A DNA stretch of 29,794 nucleotides from a virus. Positions 29,737 to 29,794 of this stretch are shown here, piece by piece; positions within the stretch are counted from its first letter, which is position 1; each line of letters begins with the position of its first letter. The stretch is taken from IMG/VR virus record IMGVR_UViG_3300020204_000022, positions 72,555-102,348 of that record; one strand, given 5' to 3'. The position numbers and the translations under genes are program-made. The notes under the pieces were generated by a model. It was not told where the DNA came from. It saw nothing but the letters and a program-made list of their open reading frames with translations, and searched no databases.

Positions 29737-29794
29737 AGAAAATAAACCAGAAGATATACTTTTGTTGATGGGAATAGTAGGGATTGTTGGTATG
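29729..29794 (+). CDS. partial gene, membrane protein start
   Basis: ATG 29729 overlaps the previous stop by 8 bases. Twenty-two codons are visible, with a hydrophobic run (ILLLMGIVGIVGM) that begins a membrane helix. The gene runs off the window. Confidence 0.5.
   Translation, partial: MNRENKPEDILLLMGIVGIVGM

Noticed and set aside
1-29794. tRNA genes, rRNA, CRISPR arrays, transposases or integrase
   Set aside because: No cloverleaf, spaced repeat array or recombinase motif was seen by eye; a tRNA scan would be the decisive check.

Overview
The window reads as one arm of a large tailed-phage genome, probably infecting a member of the Bacteroidota. The phage reading rests on about 50 genes packed on the plus strand with 1-40 base gaps or ATGA-type overlaps, many of them short proteins of unknown function. 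It also rests on a lysis-type gene set (GH19-like endolysin, XhlA-like coiled-coil/membrane protein) and a thymidylate-synthase-fold enzyme that looks like T4 dCMP hydroxymethylase. The Bacteroidota reading rests on strong AT richness, the near absence of Shine-Dalgarno sites, A/T-rich start contexts such as TTAAATTATG, a few TAnnTTTG-like promoter boxes, and a type II glutamine synthetase. The host is an inference. TAA, TAG and TGA all end ordinary genes here, so the code looks standard.

Layout. 1-3600: a HAD/nucleotidyltransferase fusion for activated-sugar synthesis, a tiny lipoprotein, and an FkbM methyltransferase cassette bracketed by two identical 51-base repeats that carry a terminator. 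3609-11775: a dCMP-hydroxymethylase-like enzyme, translationally coupled to a run of sugar and modification genes: glycosyltransferases, a CmcI-type methyltransferase split by an in-frame TGA, two further methyltransferases, a compact DegT aminotransferase and an ATP-grasp/HAD fusion. Together they look able to make and decorate an unusual sugar, for a virion or host glycan or for modified phage DNA. 11825-12910: small proteins, an XhlA-like membrane protein and a 58-residue protein consisting largely of a 'DNFxKW' module. 12979-15063: type II glutamine synthetase and small proteins. 15146-17867: a large metallophosphoesterase, an acidic protein and a GT25 glycosyltransferase. 17897-19727: a DNFxKW-tagged GH19-like endolysin and small membrane proteins. 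19739-21826: a conserved hypothetical, a PPP-type phosphatase and a cyclic-phosphate-processing receiver (cREC) domain, possibly nucleic-acid end repair. 21991-25352: a glycosyltransferase, short-leader proteins and a DNFxKW-tagged penicillin-binding/beta-lactamase-fold protein, closed by a terminator. 25465-29794: a possible primase-like protein, an FkbM-like methyltransferase, a DnaA-domain-IV fusion, ribose-5-phosphate isomerase B, small proteins and a HAD phosphatase.

Three signals stand out. The first is a dCMP-hydroxymethylase/glycan gene block. The second is a shared N-terminal module on two different peptidoglycan-type enzymes that also exists as a free small protein. The third is a gene cassette inserted between duplicated terminators. 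TATA-like elements (TATAAACA, TATAAATA, GATATATA) recur just upstream of many starts and may be T4-like late promoters.
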